Source: Candidatus Magasanikbacteria bacterium RIFCSPHIGHO2_02_FULL_50_9b (lineage in GTDB: Bacteria; Patescibacteriota; Patescibacteriia; Magasanikbacterales; 2-02-FULL-50-9b). From it: a stretch of DNA of 5,859 nt. The position numbers were made by a program, and so were the translations under genes. Shown here in pieces: positions 1 to 5,066 of this stretch (positions are counted from its first letter, which is position 1; each line of letters begins with the position of its first letter). The notes beneath the pieces were generated by a model, which made no database searches, was not told where the DNA came from, and worked only from the letters and a program-made list of their open reading frames with translations. The DNA is taken from contig MFQD01000042.1 in the NCBI GenBank assembly GCA_001782975.1, positions 1 to 5,859 of the forward strand. The letters run 5' to 3'.

Positions 1-1
1 C

Positions 2-295
2 ATTCTCGCCATCCAAGGCAAGGCAGATTGGATCAAGTGGATTTCAATGTTAACCGGCGCGGAAGCAACAACCGCAACAACAGTATTGCTCGCCGTCGGC
101 ATCATGGACGTCATCCTCGCGCTCGTCGTATTAATCAGACCATTCAACCCATTTTTAATCTGGATGGCAGTCTGGGGATTTTGGACCGCGCTCGTCCGCC
201 CACTCGTTGGCATGAGCTGGCTTGATTTTGTCGAACGCGGCGCAAATTGGGCAACGCCACTCGCGCTCTACTTCTTCTACCGCTCGAAAAAATAA
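2..295 (+). CDS. DoxX-like small integral membrane protein, 3' part (5' end outside window)
   Basis: The reading frame is open from the first bases of the window, so the start is probably upstream. An internal ATG at 47 would give an 82-residue protein, but the 15 residues before it (ILAIQGKADWIKWIS) look like genuine coding sequence. The visible 97 residues hold about three hydrophobic segments (visible residues 23-45, 49-70 and 80-93) and end in a basic RSKK tail, which suggests a cytoplasmic C-terminus. The pattern of a loop with Gly-Lys and Trp-Ile, a long helix, then a helix containing E-R-G-x-N-W followed by P-L-A-L resembles small DoxX-like membrane proteins. That family match is from memory and moderate. 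No catalytic residue is recognisable. The stop at 293-295 lies one base before the ATG of the cytochrome b5-like gene, so the two are almost certainly co-transcribed and translationally coupled, and may act together in membrane redox chemistry (inference). Confidence 0.6.
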   Translation: MLAIQGKADWIKWISMLTGAEATTATTVLLAVGIMDVILALVVLIRPFNPFLIWMAVWGFWTALVRPLVGMSWLDFVERGANWATPLALYFFYRSKK

Positions 296-296
296 C

Positions 297-647
297 ATGG
301 ACAGAAAAACTATCGCACTTGGTGCTCTCTCTGTCTGTGTGATTGTGGCGGCCGTTCTGTATTCGCAAAATAAACAGCAGCCCACAACGAGCGCTGAAAC
401 CCAAACGCAAAAAGAGTTTAAACTGCCCGAAATCGCAACGCACAAAGACAAAAATAGTTGCTGGACCGTGATTGATGGTGGCGTCTACGACATAACGCCA
501 TTTATCTCGCTCCATGCGGGTGGCGAGTCGGCGATTTTGAAACTGTGTGGTGCAGACGGCAGCGAAAGTTTTAACCGAAAACACGCGGGTGTGACATATG
601 CGCTCAAAAAACTAGGAACATTCCGAATTGGCGTTCTGATGGAGTAG
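297..647 (+). CDS. Membrane-anchored cytochrome b5-like haem-binding protein
   Basis: This 116-residue protein begins with a short basic stretch (MDRK) and one hydrophobic helix at about residues 6-23. A polar Gln/Thr linker (24-45) follows, then a compact cytochrome b5-like domain (about 46-114). The domain has the family hallmarks: H-K-D-K-N-S-C-W near 49-56, V-Y-D-I-T-P-F at 63-69, and H-A-G-G at 73-76, where cytochrome b5 has the HPGG haem-ligand motif. A second His at 96 follows S-F-N, where the family has its other axial haem ligand. Both ligands are present, so haem binding is likely. The positive N-terminus predicts that the haem domain lies outside the cytoplasmic membrane. ATG 297 is preferred over the in-frame ATG at 222, which would add 25 polar residues inside the upstream gene. 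There is no Shine-Dalgarno, so translation probably depends on coupling to the upstream gene, one base away. The redox partner is unknown. Confidence 0.82.
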   Translation: MDRKTIALGALSVCVIVAAVLYSQNKQQPTTSAETQTQKEFKLPEIATHKDKNSCWTVIDGGVYDITPFISLHAGGESAILKLCGADGSESFNRKHAGVTYALKKLGTFRIGVLME

Positions 648-656
648 GGGCTACAC

Positions 657-682
657 TGTAAGAATAACCCCCTAGCCTCGTC
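657..682 (+). promoter_or_regulatory. ECF-type promoter of the sigma/DUF5667 operon, probably autoregulated
   Basis: TGTAAG (657-662) and CGTC (679-682) are separated by 16 bases. This matches the general layout of ECF sigma promoters, such as the TGtAAC/TGAAAC -35 and CGTC/CGTA -10 elements of Bacillus SigX, SigM and SigW. The motif sits directly before an ECF sigma gene, and ECF factors commonly transcribe their own operon. A start 7-8 bases after CGTC would fall at 689-690, on the ATG, and no Shine-Dalgarno precedes that ATG, so the transcript is probably leaderless. The -35 lies in the loop of a short inverted repeat (TAGGGG 645-650, CCCCTA 669-674) that may be chance. The promoter call is inferred from pattern. 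Confidence 0.6.
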
Positions 683-689
683 AGAACAT

Positions 690-1241
690 ATGCCGCACAG
701 TTCTGATCAACAATTCATTCGGTGGTATGACGACTATGCGGATGCGATCTTTCGCCACTGTTATTATCGTGTTTTTGACCGCGAACGTGCACGTGAACTG
801 ATGCAGGAAACGTACACTCGTGCGTGGGAATATGTGCGCAGCGGCAAAAACGTTGAGAATGCCCGCGCGTTGCTCTATCGCATTGCGAATAACCTCGTGA
901 TCGACGAAGCACGCAAGCGCAGCAGCAATCCAACGTACGCGACCTCCTCGCTTGAGGAGCTTCACGAACACGGTTTTGATCCAGTGTCGCGACACGATCA
1001 TCTACACGAGCTCGTCACCACCGATGAAGTGCGGCGAATTCTTGAAGGTTTAAACGACGACGAACGATCGCTGATCCTCATGCGATACGTCGATGGATTT
1101 GGTCCGCAAGACATTGCGCGTATTCTCAGCGAAACACCGAATGTCATTTCGGTGCGTTTGCATAGATGTGTTCAAAAATGCGCGCGCTTAAAATCAGCCG
1201 TGCCGACACCACCGAAAACGTCTGAAACGCCTGCCTTATGA
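690..1241 (+). CDS. RNA polymerase sigma factor, sigma-70 family, ECF type
   Basis: The protein has 183 residues, the usual size of an ECF sigma factor, which has regions 2 and 4 only. Region 2 spans about 10-78: the Y-D-D-Y-A-D-A-I-F-R-H start, the E-L-M-Q-E-T-Y-T-R-A-W core-binding and -10 helix (36-46), and the L-Y-R-I-A-N-N-L-V-I-D-E-A-R-K-R segment (62-77) typical of regions 2.3-2.4. A polar linker (79-110) leads to region 4 at about 113-168, with L-N-D-D-E-R-S-L-I-L-M-R-Y and the helix-turn-helix D-I-A-R-I-L-S...S-V-R-L-H-R-C. A 15-residue Pro/Thr-rich tail follows. It directs RNA polymerase to a specialised promoter set, and the ECF-like motif just upstream suggests it activates itself. 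Its stop overlaps the start of the DUF5667-type gene (ATGA, 1238-1241), so that partner is made in step and may sense the signal or hold the sigma factor. No Shine-Dalgarno precedes the ATG. Confidence 0.93.
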   Translation: MPHSSDQQFIRWYDDYADAIFRHCYYRVFDRERARELMQETYTRAWEYVRSGKNVENARALLYRIANNLVIDEARKRSSNPTYATSSLEELHEHGFDPVSRHDHLHELVTTDEVRRILEGLNDDERSLILMRYVDGFGPQDIARILSETPNVISVRLHRCVQKCARLKSAVPTPPKTSETPAL

Positions 1242-2221
1242 AATCCCTTTTATTACAATTTAAACTTCGCCGTCTGCGCGCCACAAAATTAACCGCAGAC
1301 GAATTTAACGTTGGAAAACAACAACTTGTGTCATTACTGCGGGAGCGCCCGATGGTAAGAATGGAGTTTGACGACCGTCATACACAGCAAAGGTCGCCAA
1401 TGAATCAGTTATTCCCCCTACTATCGTTACGTCCTATGTATATCGCATTAGTTCTCGCACTTGCGGTCACAGTCGCAACAGGCGGAGGAGCCGCGATCGC
1501 CGCAGAACAATCACTGCCCGGTGATGTACTGTACACGGTCAAGCTGAATGTAAATGAGCCAGTAAAAGCCGCACTCACGTTTGACGCAAAAGCACGTGCA
1601 AACGTTGAAGCAAAACGTGCTGAGCGCAGACTTGAAGAAGCAGAGAAAATCAGCGCTGAGGCTCGAGCCGAATTGGAACCAGAGGTGCGCGCTGAGATCA
1701 GCACAAACTTCAAGCGGTTTGCCGATCAAACGCGCGAACGCATCGCTGCAGTTGACGTCGAAGGCGACACGCACGGCGCTGCCGAGCTGAGTGTCAATTT
1801 TGCCACCGCGCTTCGCGCTCACGATGCCGTGCTCGCGCGATTGTCAGCAGAAGCAACTGCAAGTTCAACACAAAAAATCGAACTTGACGACTTACGCGAT
1901 GATGTCAAAGAAACGACGCTCGCAGTCTCCGCAGATCTCAAAGCAGCTGCCGAGGGTCGACAAAAGGCAGTTGAAAACAAAATTGCAGAAGTTGTAAAGT
2001 TCATCGTTGAAGTGAAACAGCAAACGAATGCGGATGCTCGACTTGCAGCGGCCCGTGCCGCACTGGCGGCTGGCACAGCAAAGCTGAAAGCAGCGGCATA
2101 TGCCGAAGCAATCGTTGAATTCAACAAAGCGTTTGATCTCGCACAAGAGGCAAAGACTGACGTCAAAGCCAAGGTGCGCGTTGACACCGATGGATTGATA
2201 AAATTGAAAATTAATCCATAG
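1238..2221 (+). CDS. DUF5667-type single-pass membrane protein, candidate sigma-factor regulator
   Basis: This 327-residue protein has a basic, polar N-terminal region of about 65 residues, one membrane helix at about 68-89, and a long Ala/Glu/Lys-rich helical part outside. Just after the membrane comes S-L-P-G-D-V-L-Y-T-V-K-L (92-103), then N-E-P-V-K and a run containing A-E-R-R-L-E-E-A (127-135). This is the signature I associate with DUF5667, a domain often encoded beside ECF sigma genes in CPR bacteria. Residues 120-260 are probably extended coiled coil. Residues 268-306 resemble a TPR-like helical hairpin (A-Y-A-E-A-I-V-E-F-N-K-A-F-D). The four-base overlap with the sigma gene implies coupled translation. 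An anti-sigma role for the cytoplasmic part is plausible but unproven. The protein has no cysteine at all, so it is not a zinc-type (ZAS) anti-sigma factor. A strong terminator follows 20 bases downstream. Confidence 0.8.
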   Translation: MKSLLLQFKLRRLRATKLTADEFNVGKQQLVSLLRERPMVRMEFDDRHTQQRSPMNQLFPLLSLRPMYIALVLALAVTVATGGGAAIAAEQSLPGDVLYTVKLNVNEPVKAALTFDAKARANVEAKRAERRLEEAEKISAEARAELEPEVRAEISTNFKRFADQTRERIAAVDVEGDTHGAAELSVNFATALRAHDAVLARLSAEATASSTQKIELDDLRDDVKETTLAVSADLKAAAEGRQKAVENKIAEVVKFIVEVKQQTNADARLAAARAALAAGTAKLKAAAYAEAIVEFNKAFDLAQEAKTDVKAKVRVDTDGLIKLKINP

Positions 2222-2234
2222 GTAAATAGCGCAG

Positions 2235-2263
2235 AAAAAACACCGCTCATGCGGTGTTTTTTT
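2235..2263 (+). terminator. Intrinsic terminator of the sigma/DUF5667 operon
   Basis: A perfect 6-bp GC-rich stem (CACCGC 2241-2246, GCGGTG 2251-2256) with a TCAT loop is flanked by A6 (2235-2240) and T7 (2257-2263). The A and T runs can extend the stem to 12 bp. The symmetry would allow function on both strands, but only the + strand has a gene ending here. Confidence 0.92.
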
Positions 2264-2271
2264 GTTGCCCA

Positions 2272-2301
2272 TTGACGCCAGACTCATTCTGTTGTTATAT
2301 T
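2272..2301 (+). promoter_or_regulatory. Housekeeping sigma-70-type promoter for the lipoprotein gene
   Basis: TTGACG (2272-2277, five of six to TTGACA) and TATATT (2296-2301, five of six to TATAAT) are 18 bases apart. Transcription would start near 2308, giving a leader of about 30 bases that contains the GGAGG site. It begins 8 bases after the T-run of the preceding terminator, which makes the lipoprotein gene a separate transcription unit. Confidence 0.65.
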
Positions 2302-2327
2302 TCCAAGCGCAATCACCAAACGCATTC

Positions 2328-2332
2328 GGAGG
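2328..2332 (+). promoter_or_regulatory. Shine-Dalgarno site that fixes the GTG start
   Basis: GGAGG lies 5 bases before GTG 2338. It decides the start of the lipoprotein gene in favour of GTG 2338 over a longer frame that would begin inside the upstream terminator and lack a signal peptide at its N-terminus. Confidence 0.82.
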
Positions 2333-2337
2333 TTCTC

Positions 2338-2673
2338 GTGCGACATCTCATCTTGATCGCTACCTTACTCCTCTTCGCGAGCTGCAGCAGTACGCGTATC
2401 GTGAATGATCCGGACAGCTGTCCGGAAGGTCGTGGGTTTATCCCGGGTCGCGGCATTGTCGCGTGCGAATTGTTCAACACCGCCGGACAGCCGCTTCGAA
2501 AAATCTACATCGTGAGCACGCAGGCGCGCGAGTGGCACTGCACGCCAGACGCCGCCTTTGTGCGCTGCACGAACGAAGACATGCACCCAGAATTTCCGCA
2601 GAACACGCCACTGCCGCTCTGTCCGTTCATCGGCGCATCACCGCGCTGCCTTGCGCTCGACGGCACTGACTGA
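2338..2673 (+). CDS. Small cysteine-rich putative lipoprotein of unknown function
   Basis: Starting at GTG 2338, the product is 111 residues. It opens with a short signal peptide (M-R-H, then a hydrophobic stretch 4-14) ending in L-F-A-S-C-S-S. Cys16 fits a lipoprotein anchor; Phe at -3 is unusual for a lipobox, but A-S-C is good. The mature part contains six more cysteines (28, 43, 68, 77, 95, 104), an even number that could form three disulfides outside the cell. It also has short Gly/Pro-rich turns (R-G-F-I-P-G-R-G) and no recognised catalytic motif. I do not recognise the family. The gene has its own promoter and Shine-Dalgarno upstream and a terminator-like hairpin downstream, so it appears monocistronic. 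A (CTGA)3-like tract covers the stop codon region (2665-2676). Confidence 0.75.
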   Translation: MRHLILIATLLLFASCSSTRIVNDPDSCPEGRGFIPGRGIVACELFNTAGQPLRKIYIVSTQAREWHCTPDAAFVRCTNEDMHPEFPQNTPLPLCPFIGASPRCLALDGTD

Positions 2674-2699
2674 CTGATTACAGCAACCTGACCACACTC

Positions 2700-2752
2700 C
2701 AGCGCCGCGACGCCAACCTACTCATTGTCGTTGCGGCGCTGACCACTTTTTT
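2700..2752 (+). terminator. Terminator-like hairpin and T6 directly before the next ATG
   Basis: A 13-bp stem is formed by 2700-2712 and 2729-2741 (core AGCGCCGC/GCGGCGCT, one G-T wobble) around a 16-base loop. The sequence ACCAC and T6 (2747-2752) follow. The five bases between stem and T-run weaken it as a classical terminator. The T-run touches ATG 2753, so the hairpin may instead or also control the downstream gene by attenuation or by masking its start. Confidence 0.65.
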
Positions 2753-3397
2753 ATGAGTATCCTCGACCTCCTCCAATCAATTGCCACTGCGTGGTCCGAC
2801 GCACTGCAAACCCCACATTTTATCCTCTCGCTGATTTTATCCGCAGGATTTTTTGTCGTCGTGCTCTATCTTGAAACGCACGGCATGGAGCACAGCAAAA
2901 AAACCATTGCGCCTGCGCTCAACGACTTGTTGCTCGACCGCCTTCCGGTTGTGGATCTCAATTTTTTATATGTCGAAGTGATGGGGACACTGATGACGGT
3001 GTTCGCGCTGTATCAATTAACACGCCCCGCGACCGTGCCGTTCGTGTTCGCCACACTGAGCCTATTCACACTCGTGCGTCGCGCGTTCATCATCATGACA
3101 CCACTGGGTCCGCACCGAGATTTTTTACAGGGGCATGGATTTAAACAAACGCGCGAATTCGCGCGAAAATTATTTCAAGGCGACAATGATTTCTTTTTTT
3201 CCGGACACACGGGGCTGCCATTTCTTTTTTTTCTGCTCACCCCGTGGCCACCACTCGCCATTATTTTTTTAATTGCGTCAATCGCGATGGGTGTCGCGGT
3301 ACTGCTCATGCACATCCATTATTCGATCGATGTGTTTGCCGCACCATTTATGACCTATTCAATTTTTGTTGTCGCACGACTGATTTTTGGCGCTTAA
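2753..3397 (+). CDS. PAP2/sphingomyelin-synthase-like integral membrane lipid phosphatase or transferase
   Basis: The 214-residue protein is highly hydrophobic, with about six membrane segments (roughly 23-41, 70-89, 95-116, 153-165, 167-186, 194-212). It carries the active-site layout of the PAP2_C (sphingomyelin-synthase-like) branch of the PAP2 superfamily: Arg109/Arg110, then G-D-N-D-F-F-F-S-G-H-T (143-153), then H-Y-S-I-D (189-193). In the family, the two His (152, 189) and Asp193 form the catalytic triad acting on phosphate esters of lipids. The domain appears complete. The substrate cannot be told: lipid phosphate hydrolysis and head-group transfer are both possible. ATG 2753 is the only usable start before an in-frame stop at 2675, and a start at Met45 would remove the first helix. 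No Shine-Dalgarno is visible, and a hairpin with a T-run abuts the ATG. The stop codon lies inside a perfect palindrome. Confidence 0.82.
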   Translation: MSILDLLQSIATAWSDALQTPHFILSLILSAGFFVVVLYLETHGMEHSKKTIAPALNDLLLDRLPVVDLNFLYVEVMGTLMTVFALYQLTRPATVPFVFATLSLFTLVRRAFIIMTPLGPHRDFLQGHGFKQTREFARKLFQGDNDFFFSGHTGLPFLFFLLTPWPPLAIIFLIASIAMGVAVLLMHIHYSIDVFAAPFMTYSIFVVARLIFGA

Positions 3398-3410
3398 AAT
3401 TTAAGCGCCA
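3388..3410. repeat. Perfect palindrome between convergent genes
   Basis: Eleven-base arms (TGGCGCTTAAA 3388-3398, TTTAAGCGCCA 3400-3410) surround a single central A. The palindrome includes the TAA stop of the PAP2-like gene (3395-3397) and ends 10 bases before the 3' end of the gene on the - strand. It could act as a shared hairpin for both transcripts. It lacks a real T-run on either side (CTTTG on +, AAAAATC on -), so as an intrinsic terminator it is weak. Confidence 0.6.
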
Positions 3411-3419
3411 CTTTGTGCA

Positions 3420-4061
3420 TCAATTAATTCGTACGCGCGCATGAACAAGCGCTCGCACCGCAACGCTCACCGCAACCGCGATGCAACTCGCGCCAAACAT
3501 TTCAAACGCTTCTTCAGCAATGATCAATCGATGGTACAGCGGGACGTTGATTGTTTCAGCAAGCAGCAGTTGGCGTCCGACAAATTCAGAACCAATTGAG
3601 GCAACCCACAGCCCAAGGCCAAATAACAACCAAACGGCTGCTGAATGGCTGTCGCGCCACAGTTCGCGAATAAGAGCAACAAAAACAATGACCGCAGCGA
3701 TCATTGCGGGCAAAAAATAAAATAACCAATTGAACGATTCGCCATAAAATCCGCCATTACCCGTCAGGTTGTTGATGACAAAACCAAGACGCTCGTGCAG
3801 AACCATCATGTCATCAAGTCCGATGTAGATAAGACCAGCGCCAAACGCGATCCACAGCCAACTGCGCCACCAGCGGACGTTTAGTTTTGAAATAATTGCC
3901 GCGTGCACGAACGCGAGCCCGCCGACGCCCCACAATTTTAAACCAGAATACACTGAGTTGAGGTTGCCTTCTTTGTCGAGATCAAAAAACCCGAGTTTCT
4001 GTCGGGCAAAAATGTGCAAAGCGATCACGGCAAGATCAATGAGAAATAAAATCCACCACAT
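3420..4061 (-). CDS. Uncharacterised polytopic membrane protein with conserved acidic/His motifs
   Basis: Read from ATG 4061 the product is 213 residues with about six membrane helices (roughly 2-19, 43-60, 68-86, 112-132, 142-160, 179-203). Conserved-looking polar residues sit at the helix ends: L-D-D-M-M-V-L-H-E-R-L-G (82-93), G-S-E-F-V-G (157-162) and E-E-A-F-E-M-F-G (183-190). This LDE/HE, GxE, EExxE pattern recalls a group of uncharacterised bacterial membrane proteins. Acidic and His residues clustered like this could bind a metal, but no activity is known to me. An ATG at 4103 would add 14 residues, but that stretch is encoded by the hairpin and T9 of the upstream gene's terminator. 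ATG 4061 instead sits exactly where transcription should begin from an extended -10. No Shine-Dalgarno is present, consistent with a leaderless mRNA. Confidence 0.75.
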   Translation of the reverse strand: MWWILFLIDLAVIALHIFARQKLGFFDLDKEGNLNSVYSGLKLWGVGGLAFVHAAIISKLNVRWWRSWLWIAFGAGLIYIGLDDMMVLHERLGFVINNLTGNGGFYGESFNWLFYFLPAMIAAVIVFVALIRELWRDSHSAAVWLLFGLGLWVASIGSEFVGRQLLLAETINVPLYHRLIIAEEAFEMFGASCIAVAVSVAVRALVHARVRIN

Positions 4062-4067
4062 GGCGAG

Positions 4068-4076
4068 AGTATAGCA
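4068..4076 (-). promoter_or_regulatory. Extended -10 promoter, probably leaderless, for the 3420-4061 gene
   Basis: On the - strand TGCTATACT is an extended -10 (TGn plus TATACT, five of six to TATAAT). Six bases (CTCGCC) separate it from ATG 4061, so the start point should coincide with the A of the ATG. No good -35 is seen, as extended -10 promoters allow. The T9 tract of the preceding terminator lies immediately upstream. Confidence 0.6.
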
Positions 4077-4136
4077 AAAAAAAAGCAAGGAGCCGAGCTG
4101 CATGGCTGAAGTTTCTGCCAGTAGTTCGACTCCTTG
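4076..4136 (-). terminator. Intrinsic terminator of the TPR-protein gene
   Basis: On the - strand CAAGGAGTCGA (4136-4126) pairs with TCGGCTCCTTG (4096-4086). This gives an 11-bp stem with one G-T wobble around a 29-base loop, followed by C and T9 (4084-4076). It lies 19 bases after the stop of the TPR gene. The T9 directly precedes the extended -10 of the next gene, so terminator and promoter are fused back to back. Confidence 0.8.
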
Positions 4137-4154
4137 TGTTGTGAAACGCCGTGA

Positions 4155-4913
4155 TCACCGGCTCGCTTCGACGACTGACCAGCCGCCAAATCCGCCGCCC
4201 CCCACGAGTGCGATCCCGAGGCCGGTCCACCAGAGCGTGCTGCCCGTGGCGAACGATGCGCGATACTCGTTCGCATCGTCTGACGTACGGATGACACGCT
4301 CGTTCGCGCCCACGCCAATGGTGCGCCCGACGATCATGATGCTGATTCCGGCTGCAACGGCTCCGAGCGCCGTGTATGACCGCCAGTTGTTGAGCTTGTC
4401 GATGCTGAAGCCTCGATGCGTGGTGGTTGCCGTGGGCGTCGCATCTGATTCGATCCCGATGCTTGCCGGCACGGTTGGCGTTGCCTGCTCTGCGGGCTCG
4501 ATAACCACGACAGGTGGGGGCTTGACCGCATTGATGCCGAGCGCGTCTTCGATCTTCGCGATCGCCTTCTCGGCATCGAGCAATCCGGCGCGATCGTTGC
4601 TCTTCTTCTTGTAGAGCAGGAACAGCTCGCGCGCATCGACCAAGAGGCCTGCTTCCTGATTCGCGCGCGCCGCGTTGAACAGGGTGCCCGGCGATTGCGA
4701 AATCTCGTACGCTTCGAGGAACTGCTGCGCAGCCTCGGCGTACTGCTTCTTCTTGAAGCTCGCCGTTGCCTTTGCGACCAGCGTCTCCGCGCGCGCAATC
4801 TGCTCGCGCGACGGCTTGCTGGGAGGCTGCGCGACCGCGCTGTTCGGGAGAAACGCTGCGCCGCCACTGGCCAGCGCGATGATGACGACCATGACGGTCA
4901 GCAAACGGAACAT
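4155..4913 (-). CDS. Exported TPR-repeat protein with two C-terminal membrane helices
   Basis: The product has 252 residues. A signal peptide or N-terminal anchor covers 1-28 (M-F-R, hydrophobic 4-20, possible cleavage at A-V-A|Q). A helical region at 36-125 holds two TPR-like units: one around A-S-F-K-K-K-Q-Y-A-E-A-A-Q-Q-F (51-65), continuing to L-F-N-A-A-R-A-N-Q-E-A-G (78-89), and a second at 90-123 ending in A-I-A-K-I-E-D-A. A Pro/Thr/Val-rich linker (129-166) follows, then two hydrophobic segments (about 178-197 and 226-247) separated by a charged loop. TPR domains bind peptides or proteins, so a periplasmic or surface scaffold role is likely; no partner is encoded nearby. The layout resembles short TPR proteins common in Myxococcota. 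GC content is clearly higher than in the left half of the window, which suggests transfer or a different origin. AGGAGGG lies 3 bases before the ATG, with a promoter further upstream and a terminator after the stop. Confidence 0.8.
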   Translation of the reverse strand: MFRLLTVMVVIIALASGGAAFLPNSAVAQPPSKPSREQIARAETLVAKATASFKKKQYAEAAQQFLEAYEISQSPGTLFNAARANQEAGLLVDARELFLLYKKKSNDRAGLLDAEKAIAKIEDALGINAVKPPPVVVIEPAEQATPTVPASIGIESDATPTATTTHRGFSIDKLNNWRSYTALGAVAAGISIMIVGRTIGVGANERVIRTSDDANEYRASFATGSTLWWTGLGIALVGGGGFGGWSVVEASR

Positions 4914-4916
4914 GAT

Positions 4917-4923
4917 CCCTCCT
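4917..4923 (-). promoter_or_regulatory. Strong Shine-Dalgarno of the TPR-protein gene
   Basis: On the - strand AGGAGGG ends 3 bases before ATG 4913. It contrasts with the sigma, PAP2-like and 3420-4061 genes, none of which has a visible Shine-Dalgarno. Confidence 0.8.
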
Positions 4924-4957
4924 ATTCGGTTCTGTAGGTTGGGCTCAACCGTACCAC

Positions 4958-4966
4958 ACTATACCA
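4958..4966 (-). promoter_or_regulatory. Extended -10 promoter of the TPR-protein gene
   Basis: On the - strand TGGTATAGT is an extended -10 (TGn plus TATAGT, five of six to consensus). The start point would be near 4951, giving a leader of about 38 bases. The leader begins with a small hairpin (GGTTG/CAACC, 4937-4950, four-base loop). TGGACA lies only 7 bases upstream, so it is not a properly spaced -35. Confidence 0.5.
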
Positions 4967-5003
4967 TTTTTGTCCAGACCCCAGCGTGAGCGTTACATTA
5001 CAT

Positions 5004-5042
5004 AAAAAACATCCCCCATCAGCGCGCGGCCGAATGGGGGAT
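5004..5042 (-). terminator. Intrinsic terminator of the gene at 5067-5859
   Basis: On the - strand a perfect 9-bp stem (ATCCCCCAT 5042-5034, ATGGGGGAT 5019-5011) encloses a 14-base GC-rich loop and is followed by G and T6 (5009-5004). It lies about 25 bases after the stop codon. Confidence 0.88.
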
Positions 5043-5066
5043 TTGGTTGTTCTCTGCTCCAGTTCA

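Noticed and set aside
222..296. N-terminal extension of the cytochrome b5-like protein from ATG 222
   Set aside because: It would overlap the upstream gene by 74 bases and put 25 polar residues before the membrane anchor; ATG 297, one base after the upstream stop, is better.
144..584. 146-residue open frame on the - strand
   Set aside because: It overlaps both the DoxX-like and cytochrome b5-like genes, whose protein motifs are convincing; this one has none.
1819..2250. 143-residue Ala/Ser-rich frame on the - strand
   Set aside because: It is antisense to the DUF5667-type gene, and its start lies inside the terminator loop at 2241-2256.
2665..2676. Three copies of ACTG at the lipoprotein stop codon
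   Set aside because: Three four-base units are easily reached by chance, and any slippage would only alter the last residues.
4102..4614. 170-residue open frame on the + strand
   Set aside because: It is antisense to the TPR gene, has low-complexity Ser/Ala/Pro content, and begins within the terminator hairpin.
4334..4867. 177-residue Arg/Ser-rich frame on the - strand
   Set aside because: It is a shifted-frame shadow of the TPR gene; the Arg/Ser repeats come from GC-rich codons read out of frame.
4992..4997. TGTAAC on the - strand, a perfect ECF-like -35
   Set aside because: No CGTC lies 15-18 bases downstream (the 16-base position reads GGAC), so a second ECF promoter before the TPR gene is not supported.
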